DNA of 64,000 bases from assembly GCF_019801605.1 (NCBI RefSeq), contig NZ_JAHVIT010000002.1, positions 744,001 through 808,000 of the forward strand, in the 5' to 3' direction. Positions within the stretch are counted from its first letter, which is position 1. Every line of letters starts with the position of its first letter. Source of the stretch: Maritimibacter alkaliphilus. GTDB taxonomy: Bacteria > Pseudomonadota > Alphaproteobacteria > Rhodobacterales > Rhodobacteraceae. The notes beneath the pieces were generated by a model that searched no databases, had not been told where the DNA came from, and worked only from the letters and a program-made list of their open reading frames with translations. Shown one piece after another: positions 40,221-49,271 of the stretch. The translations under genes were made by a program, and so were the position numbers.

Positions 40221-41381
40221 ATGATCCTTTACGAACTGATCGACTTCGACGTGCTGCGGGTCATCTGGTGGGTCCTGCTGGGCGTTCTGCTCACAGGCTT
40301 CGCCCTGACCGACGGCTTTGACATGGGCACCGCGGTGCTGCTGCCCTTCGTCGGCAAGACCGACGTGGAACGGCGCATCGTCATCAACACCATCGGCCCG
40401 GTCTGGGAAGGCAACCAGGTGTGGTTCATCCTCGGCGGGGGCGCGATCTTCGCCGCCTGGCCGCCGCTCTACGCGGTGAGCTTCTCGGGCTTCTACCTTG
40501 CCATGTTCCTCGTCCTGGCGGCGCTGATCCTGCGGCCCGTGGGCTTCAAGTACCGCTCCAAGCGGGACGGCGTGACATGGCGCCGGAACTGGGACTGGGC
40601 GCTCTTCGTCGGTGGTGCCGTGCCTGCGCTGATCTTCGGCGTGGCCATGGGCAACGTCCTGCGCGGCGTGCCCTTCCATCTGACCGAGGACCTGATGCCG
40701 ATCTACGAGGGCGGCGTGCTCTGGAAGCTGCTGGGCCTGCTGAACCCCTTCGCCCTGCTGGCGGGTGTGGTCTCGCTCTCCATGCTGACGATGCACGGCG
40801 CGGCGTGGCTGTCGCTCAAGGCCGAGGAGCCGGTTGCGGGCCGTGCCCGGGCCTATGGCGCCAAGGCGGGGATCGTGGCGGGCGTTGCCTATGCGCTGGC
40901 CGGGCTCTGGCTGGCCTTCGGCATCGACGGCTATGCCATGGTCAACCCGGTGCCGGCAGACGGTCCGTCGAACCCGCTCTACAACGAGGTGGTGCGTGGC
41001 GGGTCCTGGTTCGCGGCCTATGCCCAACGGCCGTGGATCGCAATCGCGCCGATCGCGGGCTTCGTCGGCATCGCGCTGACGGTGCTGGGCCTGCGGGCCG
41101 GGCGCGAGGCCTCGACCTTCCTCGCCTCCAAGCTGGCGATCACGGGGATCATCTCCTCGGTCGGGCTGGTGATGTTCCCCTTCATCCTGCCCTCGCGCAC
41201 CAATCCCGACAGCTCGCTGAGCGTCTGGGACGCCTCCTCCTCGCACCAGACGCTCTTTGTCATGCTGGTGGCGGCGGTGATCTTCATGCCCATCATCCTC
41301 GCCTACACGGCGTGGGTCTACAAAGTCCTCTGGGGCAAGGTGACGGCGGATGACGTCACCGGCGAGTCCCACAGCTACTGA
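40221..41381 (+). CDS. cydB: Cytochrome bd ubiquinol oxidase subunit II
   Basis: A 386-residue membrane protein of the CydB family with eight to nine helices. LTDGFDMGTAVLLPF, GPVWEGNQVWFILGGGAIFAAWP, and the late LPSRTNPDSSLSVWDASSS are the usual conserved segments. It forms the heterodimer with CydA. The ribosome binding site (GGAG) lies inside the end of cydA, and the small cydX gene follows after 17 bases. Confidence 0.96.
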   Translation: MILYELIDFDVLRVIWWVLLGVLLTGFALTDGFDMGTAVLLPFVGKTDVERRIVINTIGPVWEGNQVWFILGGGAIFAAWPPLYAVSFSGFYLAMFLVLAALILRPVGFKYRSKRDGVTWRRNWDWALFVGGAVPALIFGVAMGNVLRGVPFHLTEDLMPIYEGGVLWKLLGLLNPFALLAGVVSLSMLTMHGAAWLSLKAEEPVAGRARAYGAKAGIVAGVAYALAGLWLAFGIDGYAMVNPVPADGPSNPLYNEVVRGGSWFAAYAQRPWIAIAPIAGFVGIALTVLGLRAGREASTFLASKLAITGIISSVGLVMFPFILPSRTNPDSSLSVWDASSSHQTLFVMLVAAVIFMPIILAYTAWVYKVLWGKVTADDVTGESHSY

Positions 41382-41398
41382 CCGAAAGGAACTGAACG

Positions 41399-41515
41399 AT
41401 GTGGTATTTTGCCTGGCTCCTCGGCCTTCCGCTGGCCGCGATGTTCGCGGTGCTGAACGCGATGTGGCTTGAACTGCGCGAAGACGCGCGGATGGCCGAA
41501 GAGGGCGAAGAGTGA
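41399..41515 (+). CDS. cydX: Cytochrome bd small subunit CydX
   Basis: A 38-residue protein, MWYFAWLLGLPLAAMF... with one membrane helix (about residues 3-24) followed by WLELREDARMAEEGEE. The MWYFAW start and the WLE after the helix are hallmarks of CydX, which binds CydA and stabilises the oxidase haems. AAGGA lies 9 bases upstream of the ATG. It is the last gene of cydABX and is easy to miss because of its size. A strong terminator follows. Confidence 0.96.
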   Translation: MWYFAWLLGLPLAAMFAVLNAMWLELREDARMAEEGEE

Positions 41516-41925
41516 CCTGAGGGGCCCCGCGCCCCATGAGACACCGCCGCGCCGCGTTCCGCGCGACGGCACTGGCCGGGCAGGGCAACCTGCCCGGCTT
41601 TTTTGTCTGGTGCAGGGGCGGAGGTGAGGGCCGCCGCCAGCGCCGCGCGGCGGGGGCCTTGGGTGAAGCAGGCCCGATACAGGCCCGACATGGGCTTTGC
41701 TCAGGCTGGAGGCAGGGGCTTCGTCACGGCCGCATCCGTCTGCGCGAAAGCGGCCCGCGCGGGCCTGACTGCCCGGTTCCGCGGCATCCGTTCGGTGCAG
41801 GGCGAGACGCCCCCTCACCGCATTGCTGCCTCCCGGAATTGACTCTGGTCTCTCCCCCGGTGCGCCGCCATGATCCGCGCGGGCGCCCCCGCGCCCCAAT
41901 CCCTCCTCCGATCCGACAGGCTGTC
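41516..41925. other. Intergenic region between cydX and the S9 peptidase gene
   Basis: 410 bases containing the terminator at 41575-41604. From 41605 to 41925 I see no supported gene or clear operator. An open frame continuing upstream of the peptidase start crosses the terminator and is therefore unlikely to be translated. Confidence 0.6.
41575..41604 (+). terminator. Rho-independent terminator after cydABX
   Basis: GCCGGGCAGG (41575-41584), a GCAA tetraloop and CCTGCCCGGC (41589-41598) form a perfect 10-pair stem followed by six T residues. It is a textbook intrinsic terminator. Confidence 0.97.
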
Positions 41926-43749
41926 ATGACCCCGACTTCCCCCCTCACCGCCGCCGCTGCCCACAGCGCCGGTGCCTCGATCCGTGCCTATTTCTCCCTC
42001 ACCGAACACCGCGCGCCCGCGATCAGCGGCGATGGTGGCCGGATGGTCTGGCTCTCCAATGCCAGCGGCTTCGCGCAGGTCTGGGAGGCGGACGGGCAGG
42101 GCGGCGCCGTGCAGCTGACCCGGATGGACGAGCCGGTGGGCAAGCTCAGCTTCGTGCCCGGCAGCCGCGACCTGATCCTGACCACGGACCGGGGCGGGAA
42201 CGAGCGGCACCAGATCTGGCACCTGCGCGACGGGGATACGGTACCCGAGCCGCTGACCGACGCGCCCCGCGTGGTGCACGGCTTTGGCGCGATGTCCGCG
42301 GATGGCGGGCTGATGGCCTATGCCGCGAATGACCGCGACCCGGCCAAGATGGACGTGCTGGTCCGCGATATGGCCAGCGGAACGGTGCGCCGGGTCTGGC
42401 AGGGGCAGGGCTTCGGCGAGGTGCTGGCGGTCTTTCGAAATGGTGCGTCGCTGCTGGTGAAAACCTCGGAGGCGTCGAGCCGCCAGACCCTCTGGCGCAT
42501 CCGGATCGCCGATGGCACCGCGACGGAGGTCTTCCCCGGTGACGGCCCGACGGAGTACCGGACCATCAAGCTTCTGAAAGACGGGGTGACGATGCTGGCG
42601 CTCTGCGATCGCGGGCGTGACCGGGCGGCGCTGATGCGGGTCTCGCTGGAAAGCGGCGCGGCGAAGGTGCTGGCTGGCTACGACGCGGCAGATATCGACG
42701 GTTTCGCGCTCAGCGGGGATGAGGCCACCGCCGCCCTGCTGGTGAACCGCGACGGGCTGGACGGGATCACGCTGCTCGACATCGCGCAGGGCACGCTCAC
42801 CGATCTGCCCGCGCCGCACCCCGGTGTCCTCTCGGTGCCGGTCTTCCATCCGGCGAGTGGCGCGCTGGTCTTCTCGGCCGAGGGCGCCTGCGACGCGCCC
42901 GCGCTCTGGACGCAGGCCCTCGACGGCAGCCCTGCCACGGCGCTCGCCAAGACCCGGCCCGAGGGGCTGCCCGCCTTCCGCGAGCCTTCCCTCACCAGCT
43001 ACACCAGCTTCGACGGGCAGCAGGTGCCCTGCTTCCTCTACGATCCCGAAGGCCCCGCGCCGGAGGGCGGCTGGCCGGTCATGGTGATCGTCCACGGCGG
43101 GCCGGAGTTGCAGTGGCAGCCGACCTTCCGCGCCGATGTGCAGTGGATGCTGGCGCAGGGTATCCGGGTTGCGGCGCCCAACGTGCGCGGCTCAACCGGC
43201 TATGGCCGCCAGTGGCACGAGATGGACGACCTTGGCAACCGGATGGACAGCGTGAAGGACCTGCTGGCCCTGCGCGATTGGCTGGCGGCGCAGCCCGAGG
43301 TGGACGCCGCGCGGATCGGCGTCTTCGGACGCTCCTACGGCGGCTTCATGGTGCTGGCGGCGATGGTCGAGGCGCCGGAAGCCTGGCGCATGGGCGTGAA
43401 CTTCTACGGGATCGCCAACTTCTCGACCATGATGCAGACCACCGGCCCGTGGCGGCGGGACCTGCGCGCGGCGGAATACGGCGACCCGGAGGAGATGGCC
43501 GAGGCGCTGGAGGTCTTCTCGCCCATTCACCGGATCGAGAAGATCGCCGCGCCCCTGCTGCTGGTCCATGCCTTCGAGGATCCGCGCGTGCCGATTGGCG
43601 AGACGGAAATGGTCCATTCCTGCCTGACCGGGCTGCAACGGGACGTGGAGTACCTGCGTATCGCCCACGAAGGCCACGGATTCGCCCGGACCGAGAACCG
43701 GCTGACCGTGCACGAACGTCTGGCCGACTTCATCACCCGAACCCTCTGA
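41926..43749 (+). CDS. S9 family serine peptidase (prolyl oligopeptidase/acylaminoacyl-peptidase type)
   Basis: A 607-residue protein with an N-terminal beta-propeller (about 20-345, WD40-like repeats such as LSNASGFAQVW) and a C-terminal alpha/beta-hydrolase domain. The catalytic triad is visible: Ser470 in GRSYGGF, Asp552 in HAFEDPRVP and His584 in HEGHGF. MVIVHGGPE supplies the oxyanion region. There is no signal peptide, so it acts on peptides in the cytoplasm. It lies upstream of the M28 peptidase and peptide transporter genes and may share their physiological role, but has its own upstream region and a 161-base gap after it. Confidence 0.9.
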   Translation: MTPTSPLTAAAAHSAGASIRAYFSLTEHRAPAISGDGGRMVWLSNASGFAQVWEADGQGGAVQLTRMDEPVGKLSFVPGSRDLILTTDRGGNERHQIWHLRDGDTVPEPLTDAPRVVHGFGAMSADGGLMAYAANDRDPAKMDVLVRDMASGTVRRVWQGQGFGEVLAVFRNGASLLVKTSEASSRQTLWRIRIADGTATEVFPGDGPTEYRTIKLLKDGVTMLALCDRGRDRAALMRVSLESGAAKVLAGYDAADIDGFALSGDEATAALLVNRDGLDGITLLDIAQGTLTDLPAPHPGVLSVPVFHPASGALVFSAEGACDAPALWTQALDGSPATALAKTRPEGLPAFREPSLTSYTSFDGQQVPCFLYDPEGPAPEGGWPVMVIVHGGPELQWQPTFRADVQWMLAQGIRVAAPNVRGSTGYGRQWHEMDDLGNRMDSVKDLLALRDWLAAQPEVDAARIGVFGRSYGGFMVLAAMVEAPEAWRMGVNFYGIANFSTMMQTTGPWRRDLRAAEYGDPEEMAEALEVFSPIHRIEKIAAPLLLVHAFEDPRVPIGETEMVHSCLTGLQRDVEYLRIAHEGHGFARTENRLTVHERLADFITRTL

Positions 43750-43882
43750 ACCTGCCTCATGCAGCACGCTGGCGGCTGCCGGTGTTGCACAGGGATTGCG
43801 CAGCATGGCGTTTTCCGTCCTCGCGGGCGGTCACGCCGGCGGCATTTCCTTGACGGGGTATAGGGTTTTTCCTCAATCGTAA

Positions 43883-43895
43883 TTTTGTATGACAA
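43883..43895. promoter_or_regulatory. Candidate GntR operator in front of the M28 peptidase operon
   Basis: TTTTGTATGACAA contains TTGT-ATG-ACAA, a short inverted repeat of the GntR/FCD operator type. It matches 11 of 13 bases of the element at 52228-52240 next to the GntR gene. It lies 15 bases before the M28 start, so binding would block initiation. Confidence 0.65.
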
Positions 43896-43910
43896 TATGG
43901 AAATAGACTG

Positions 43911-45689
43911 ATGCCGAAGGATTCTGTGATCGGGGCCATCTCGTCCGAGCGGGCGCGCAAGCATGTCGAGGTGATCTGCAAGACGATCCCCCACCGCGCG
44001 GCCGGGGCCGAGAACGGCAAGCGGATGGCGGAATATTCCCGCGATGCGCTGCTGGCGGACGGGATCGCGGATGCCACGATCTTTGACCTGCCCGCCGTCG
44101 TCTCCTTCCCCGAACCCGCCGGGTTCAAGGTCACGGCCACCGGCGAGGACATCCCTGCCAACACGCTGGGCCACAGCACCGAGACCGGCCCTGAGGGCAT
44201 CACCGGCGAGCTGGTCTATGTCGGCTCCGGCGCCTTCGAGGACTACGAAGGCCTCGACGTCACGGGCAAGATCATCCTGACCGAACTGTCCTATGCGCCC
44301 GGCCGCCACGAGAAGCAGCGCATCGCCGCGCTGAAGGGCGCCATCGGGGCGGTGATGATGAACTGGGGCGGACCGGAGAACCCGGCGGTGCCCATGGGCT
44401 CGGTCAAGCCGAACTGGGGCTCGCCCACGCCCGAGGGCATGCGGGACGAGATGCCCACGATCCCCTGCATCGGCATTGCCCGCGTCGACGGGCTGCGCCT
44501 GAAGGCCGAGGGCGAGAAGGCCCCGGTCGAGATCTGGATGCGCCCGGTGGTCGAGAACGGCTGGCGCCCGGTGCAGATCACCGTGGGCGAAGTCGCCGCC
44601 CCCGAGACCTCGCCCGAGGCGGAGGATTTCGTGCTGATCGGCGGGCATCAGGACAGCTGGCCCGGCGAGGCCGCCACGGACAACGCCGCCGGCAACGCCT
44701 GCATGCTGGAACTGGCCCGCGTGATGAACGAGAACCGAGACCAGCTGCGCCGCGGTGTCGTCTGCGGCTTCTGGACGGCGCATGAGACCGGCACCATGGC
44801 GGGCTCCGCCTGGTACGCGGATCATGAATGGGCGCGGTTGCGCGACCATGCGGTTGCGTATCTCCAGATCGACCAGCCGGCCTGCGTCGGCACCGATACG
44901 CTTTGGGCCGCGGGCTCCAACGCCGAGCTGAAGACCTTCCACGAAAGCGTCGCGGCCGAGCATCTGGAGGGCCGCGGGCAGCTCTGGCACCGCGCCGCGA
45001 AACATGGCGACAGCTCCTTCTTCGGCCTTGGCATCCCGGCCTTCGCGGGCAACGGCTCCTTCACCGAGGACGAGCTGAAGGCCACCGCGCTGGCAACGCT
45101 GGGCTGGTGGCACCACTCGACCGAGAACACGCTCGACAAGCTCGACTGGGACTGGATGCAGACCCACCTCGAGATCTATGCGGCTTGGGTCTGGGAACTC
45201 TGCACCGCGCCGGTTCTGCCTTTCACCTTCACGCCCGTCGCGGGGCAGGTGAGCGAGCGTCTGGAAGAGCTCTCGGCCCCCGGCAAGCTGATCGGGCTGG
45301 ACGCCGCCGAAGCCGCCGCCGCGCGCTTTGCCGAGGCCGCCGCCGCCTTCGACGCCCGGGCCAAGGCCGCGGCCGAGGCCTTCGACGGTTCGGACGCCGC
45401 CGAGGCGATGGCCAAGCGGATCAACACCTGCATGAAGCGCCTGTCGCGCATCCTCGTCCCGCTGCAGAGCACCTCTGTCGGCAAGTACGGTCACGACACC
45501 TACGGCTACACGCCGCAAGGCTCGATGATCCCGATCCTCTACGACCTGCCCGAGCTGGCCACGCTCGAAGAAGGCGAGGATTTCTGGATGCTGCGCACGA
45601 AACTCGTCCGCAACCGGAACAAGGTCATCGACGGGCTCGACGAAGCAACAACCCTGATCGCCGACACGCTGGAAATGATCGGCGACTGA
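43911..45689 (+). CDS. M28-type metallopeptidase with PA domain and altered active site
   Basis: A 592-residue cytoplasmic protein (no signal peptide) with a protease-associated domain inserted at about 75-215 and an M28 peptidase core. Metal-ligand positions are His246 and Asp248 (GGHQDSW), Asp257 (ATDNAAG) and a late His in WWHHSTENTLDK. The usual Glu-Glu pair (general base plus ligand) reads FWTAHETGTMAGS, so His291 replaces the first Glu while Glu292 is kept. A C-terminal helical domain (about 440-592) follows. It is first in the operon with the peptide transporter and is preceded by a GntR-type operator. Confidence 0.83.
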   Translation: MPKDSVIGAISSERARKHVEVICKTIPHRAAGAENGKRMAEYSRDALLADGIADATIFDLPAVVSFPEPAGFKVTATGEDIPANTLGHSTETGPEGITGELVYVGSGAFEDYEGLDVTGKIILTELSYAPGRHEKQRIAALKGAIGAVMMNWGGPENPAVPMGSVKPNWGSPTPEGMRDEMPTIPCIGIARVDGLRLKAEGEKAPVEIWMRPVVENGWRPVQITVGEVAAPETSPEAEDFVLIGGHQDSWPGEAATDNAAGNACMLELARVMNENRDQLRRGVVCGFWTAHETGTMAGSAWYADHEWARLRDHAVAYLQIDQPACVGTDTLWAAGSNAELKTFHESVAAEHLEGRGQLWHRAAKHGDSSFFGLGIPAFAGNGSFTEDELKATALATLGWWHHSTENTLDKLDWDWMQTHLEIYAAWVWELCTAPVLPFTFTPVAGQVSERLEELSAPGKLIGLDAAEAAAARFAEAAAAFDARAKAAAEAFDGSDAAEAMAKRINTCMKRLSRILVPLQSTSVGKYGHDTYGYTPQGSMIPILYDLPELATLEEGEDFWMLRTKLVRNRNKVIDGLDEATTLIADTLEMIGD

Positions 45690-45746
45690 CCCAACTCCGG
45701 CGGGGCGTCTCCCCTCCCGCCGGGCCAACAAGGAGAACGACACGAC

Positions 45747-47324
45747 ATGACATTCCGCACCCTTCTTCTGGCCGCGACCACTGCGCTCGCCACGGCCACG
45801 ATCTCCGTCTCGGCGCAGGCCCAGACCGAGATCGTCTGGGGCGAAGGCACGCCCAAGGGCCTCGACCCGCACGTCGTCTATGACGTGCCGATGCAGCTCT
45901 ACATGCTGAACGCCTACGACAGCCTCTACCGCTACATCGGCAACCCGCCGGAGCTGAGCAACTGGCTGGCCGCAAGCCACACCGTCAGCGAAGACGGCCT
46001 GACCTGGGAATTCACCCTGAAGCCGGGCATCACTTTCACCGACGGCTCCCCGATGACCTCGGAAGACGTGGTCTATTCGTTCCAGCGCCTGCTGGAGATC
46101 GGCAAAGGCCCGTCGGGCGCCTTCAAGCCCGTGCTGAAGCCGGAAAACGTTTCCGCCGTGGACGAGCTGACCACCCGCTTCGTCCTCGACAAGCCCTACG
46201 CCCCCTTCCTGTCGACGATGCCGCTGGTCGCGATCCTGAACAAGGACGTGGTGCAGGCGCATGAAACCGATGGCGACATGGGCGCCGCGTGGCTCTCGAC
46301 CCATCAGGCCGGCTCGGGCTCCTACATCCTGGATGAGGCCACCTACAAGCCGCTGGAAAACGCCGACTTCAACCGCAACGTCGATCACTTCTACGGCTGG
46401 GACGACAACGCGAACCCCGTCGACGTCGTGCACGTGCCGACCTTCACCGAAACCTCGACCCGGGTTCTGGCGCTGCTGCGCGGTGACACCGACGCGACCG
46501 ACGGCTACCTGCCGACCGACCAGGTGGAGCGCATCAAGGCCGCCGACGGCGTCCGCGTGCAGAGCGACGAATCCATGCGGATCATGCTGATCCGGATGAA
46601 CAACCAGAAGCCGCCCTTCGACAACGTAAACTTCCGTCGCTGCGTCAGCTACGCCTTCAACTACGATGGTTTCAACGAGGTCGTCCTCGGCGGCCTGGTG
46701 AAGCGCAACGTGGGCCCGCTGCCCTCGAACCTCTGGGGCGTGGACGAAAGCGTCGAAGGCTACAGCTACGACCTCGACAAGGCGCAGGAGTTCTGTGACC
46801 TCGCCCGCGAAGAGGGCGCCGACATCGACCGCAAGATCGAGATCAAGATCCTCTCGGGCCTCGACCAGACCACCCAGGCCGCGCAGGTCATGCAGCAGGG
46901 TCTCGACGAGCTTGGCCTGAACGTCGAAGTCGTGGGTGATACCTGGGCGAACCTCGCCACCTCGACGGGCACCGTTGAATCCACCCCCGACATGTGGGTG
47001 CACTGGGTCTCGACCTACTTCGTCGACCCGGAAAACTGGATTGGCCAGATGTATTCGAGCCAGTTCAACGGCACCTGGAAAGCGTCGTCCTGGTACGTGA
47101 ACCCCCACGTCGACGACCTGCTGCAACAGGCCCGCGACGTGACCGATCAGGCAGAGCGTGAAGTGCTCTACAAGGAAGCCTATCGCACCATCGTGGACGA
47201 GGCGGCCGACGTCTGGATCTACAACACCGTCGCCCTGCGCGGTCTCAGCGATCGCCTCGACGGCTTCAAGTTCTCCCCCGTCGGCTCTGGCGCCGACTTC
47301 CGCTGGCTCTCCGTCAAAGAGTAA
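45747..47324 (+). CDS. Peptide ABC transporter substrate-binding protein (SBP family 5)
   Basis: A 525-residue periplasmic protein with a signal peptide (cleavage about after SAQAQ). The family 5 signature region runs SHTVSEDGLTWEFTLKPGITFTDGSPMTSEDVVYSFQRL, and the C-terminal region has the YKEAYRTIVDEAADVWIYN segment common in DppA/OppA proteins. It binds di- or oligopeptides (or related amides). AAGGAGA precedes the ATG. A GC-rich hairpin lies between this gene and the permease genes, which would favour excess binding protein. Confidence 0.92.
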   Translation: MTFRTLLLAATTALATATISVSAQAQTEIVWGEGTPKGLDPHVVYDVPMQLYMLNAYDSLYRYIGNPPELSNWLAASHTVSEDGLTWEFTLKPGITFTDGSPMTSEDVVYSFQRLLEIGKGPSGAFKPVLKPENVSAVDELTTRFVLDKPYAPFLSTMPLVAILNKDVVQAHETDGDMGAAWLSTHQAGSGSYILDEATYKPLENADFNRNVDHFYGWDDNANPVDVVHVPTFTETSTRVLALLRGDTDATDGYLPTDQVERIKAADGVRVQSDESMRIMLIRMNNQKPPFDNVNFRRCVSYAFNYDGFNEVVLGGLVKRNVGPLPSNLWGVDESVEGYSYDLDKAQEFCDLAREEGADIDRKIEIKILSGLDQTTQAAQVMQQGLDELGLNVEVVGDTWANLATSTGTVESTPDMWVHWVSTYFVDPENWIGQMYSSQFNGTWKASSWYVNPHVDDLLQQARDVTDQAEREVLYKEAYRTIVDEAADVWIYNTVALRGLSDRLDGFKFSPVGSGADFRWLSVKE

Positions 47325-47332
47325 GCGGCACT

Positions 47333-47361
47333 GCCCGGCCGGTTCCCCTTCCCGGCCGGGC
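47333..47361 (+). terminator. Intercistronic hairpin after the binding-protein gene
   Basis: GCCCGGCCGG (47333-47342) and CCGGCCGGGC (47352-47361) form a perfect 10-pair stem with a 9-base loop, followed by CTTTTC. Such hairpins often attenuate transcription or protect mRNA ends, so that the binding protein is made in excess over the membrane subunits. Confidence 0.7.
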
Positions 47362-47411
47362 CTTTTCTGCACGACCCGACAGGCCCCTCCCCAAAGGCAC
47401 CGATCCTCCCC

Positions 47412-48422
47412 ATGCTGTTATTCCTGATCCGCCGGCTTCTGCTGATCATCCCCGTCCTCTTCGGCCTGCTGCTGCTGACCTTCTTCATGCTGCGGCTGGG
47501 TGGCAACGATCCCGCGGCCATCATGGCCGGGGACAACGCCACGCCCGAGATGATCGCCCGCATCCGCGAGGAGCTGGGCCTGAACCAGCCGCTGGTGGTG
47601 CAGTTCTGGGACTACTTCCTCAGCGTTCTGCGCGGGGATTTCGGGGTCTCCCTCTTCTCCCAGCGGCCGGTGAGCGAGGACATCCTCGACAAGCTGCCGG
47701 CCACGCTGGAACTGACCCTCGTCGCCCTCGTCATCGCCACGGTCCTCGGCATCCTGCTGGGCACGCTGGCCGGTGTCTGGCGCAACTCGATCTTCGACCA
47801 CACGGTGCGGATCGTCTCGGTGGCCGGCCTGGCCACGGCCTCGTTCTGGTTCGCGATCATGCTGCAGCTGGTCTTTGCCATGGGCTTCGAGATCCTGCCG
47901 CTGCGCGGGCGGCTGCCCACGGGCATGGCGCCGCCGCCGGACATCACCGGCATGTATATCTTCGACAGCCTCGTGACCGGGCATTTCGCCACCATGTGGC
48001 AGGCGGTGCTGCACATCATCATGCCCGCTGTCACGATCTCGCTCGGCGGTGTCGCGACGGTGGCGCGCTTCACCCGCTCCGCCGTGGTGGCCTCGCTGCA
48101 GAGCGAATACGCCAACTACGAACAGGCCGTGGGCTATCCCCGTCGCCGCGTGGTCTTCCCCTATGTGCTGCGCAACTCGCTGGTGACGCCGGTGACGCAG
48201 GTCGGCCTGCTCTTCGGTGGCTTCATCTCCAACGCCGTCGCCGTGGAGGCCGTCTTCGACTGGCCCGGCCTCGGCTCCTACCTCGTGCAGGCGATCTTCA
48301 CCTCCGACTACCAGGTGGTGCTGGCGGTGACGCTGGTGATCGGCGCGATCTATGGCGTGGTGAACATCCTCGTCGACATGACCCAAGGCTTGCTCGACCC
48401 CCGCGTCGCCGAGAAAATGTGA
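47412..48422 (+). CDS. Peptide ABC transporter permease (DppB type)
   Basis: A 336-residue permease with six membrane helices. The N-terminus (LFLIRRLLLIIPVLFGLLLLTFFMLRL) and GLNQPLVVQFWDYFLSVLRGDFGVSL are characteristic of DppB/OppB, and the cytoplasmic coupling loop reads SEYANYEQAVGYPRRRVVFPYVLRNSL. It forms the translocation pore with the next gene's product. The start lies 50 bases past the intercistronic hairpin. Confidence 0.94.
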   Translation: MLLFLIRRLLLIIPVLFGLLLLTFFMLRLGGNDPAAIMAGDNATPEMIARIREELGLNQPLVVQFWDYFLSVLRGDFGVSLFSQRPVSEDILDKLPATLELTLVALVIATVLGILLGTLAGVWRNSIFDHTVRIVSVAGLATASFWFAIMLQLVFAMGFEILPLRGRLPTGMAPPPDITGMYIFDSLVTGHFATMWQAVLHIIMPAVTISLGGVATVARFTRSAVVASLQSEYANYEQAVGYPRRRVVFPYVLRNSLVTPVTQVGLLFGGFISNAVAVEAVFDWPGLGSYLVQAIFTSDYQVVLAVTLVIGAIYGVVNILVDMTQGLLDPRVAEKM

Positions 48423-48432
48423 AGGCTCCCGC

Positions 48433-49269
48433 ATGCTGATCCTCAAGAAATTCCTGCGCGATGTCCCCGCCGTCCTGGGCGCGCTCATCGTCCTGGCCGC
48501 GGTCATCCTCGCGATCTTTCCCGAGCTGCTGGTCGACAACGTCGACCGCATAAACCGCGGCAACATCATCATGCGGCTGCAGCCGCCCTCGGCCGACATG
48601 CCGTTCGGCACCGATGACCTTGGCCGCAACATCTTTGAACGGGTGATCGTGGGCACACGCTCGGCGCTGACGATCTCGCTCTTCGTGGTGGTCGTCTCGA
48701 TGATCGTGGGCGTGCCGCTCGGCCTGATCGCGGGCTACCGCAGCGGCTGGGCCTCCAGCACGATCATGCGGGTGACCGATGTCTTCCTCGCTGTGCCGCA
48801 GCTGATCCTCGCCATCGCGATCGCGCAGCTCCTTGGCCGGGGCCAGATCAGCGCGATGATCGCCCTCGCGGTGACCTACTGGCCGTTCTTCACCCGCACC
48901 GTCTATGCCGAGACGCAGAAGGTACGTGCCTCGCTCTTCGTCGAAGCGCTGGAGGGCTACGGCGCCTCCAAGACCCGGATCATGCTGTTCCACATCCTGC
49001 CCAACGTCGCGGCCCCCGTCATCGTGCGGGCCACGGTGGGCATGGGCTTCGTGATCCTCACCGCCGCCGTGCTGGGCTTCCTCGGCGTGGGCGCGGTGCC
49101 GCCGGCGCCGGACTGGGGTCTGCAAATCTCGGAAGGACGCAAGTACCTGCCCGAGCAATGGTGGTACGCAACCTTCCCCGGCCTCGCGATCCTGCTGCTG
49201 GTGCTGGGCTTCAACCTGCTGGGCGACGGTCTGCGCGACCTCGTCGATCCCCGACTGCGGAGGTCCTGA
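48433..49269 (+). CDS. Peptide ABC transporter permease (DppC type)
   Basis: A 278-residue permease of the DppC/OppC family with five to six helices. PFGTDDLGRNIFERVIVGTRSALTISL is the family's N-terminal signature and FVEALEGYGASKTRIMLFHILPNV is the EAA-type coupling loop. It begins 10 bases after the DppB-type stop and ends 2 bases before the first ATPase gene. Confidence 0.94.
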   Translation: MLILKKFLRDVPAVLGALIVLAAVILAIFPELLVDNVDRINRGNIIMRLQPPSADMPFGTDDLGRNIFERVIVGTRSALTISLFVVVVSMIVGVPLGLIAGYRSGWASSTIMRVTDVFLAVPQLILAIAIAQLLGRGQISAMIALAVTYWPFFTRTVYAETQKVRASLFVEALEGYGASKTRIMLFHILPNVAAPVIVRATVGMGFVILTAAVLGFLGVGAVPPAPDWGLQISEGRKYLPEQWWYATFPGLAILLLVLGFNLLGDGLRDLVDPRLRRS

Positions 49270-49271
49270 AC

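Noticed and set aside
43527-47372. Very long minus-strand open frame (1281 codons) opposite the M28 peptidase and binding-protein genes
   Set aside because: It is antisense to two well-supported genes with clear motifs and has Arg/Asp/Val-rich shadow composition with no domain; high-GC DNA produces such frames by third-position bias.
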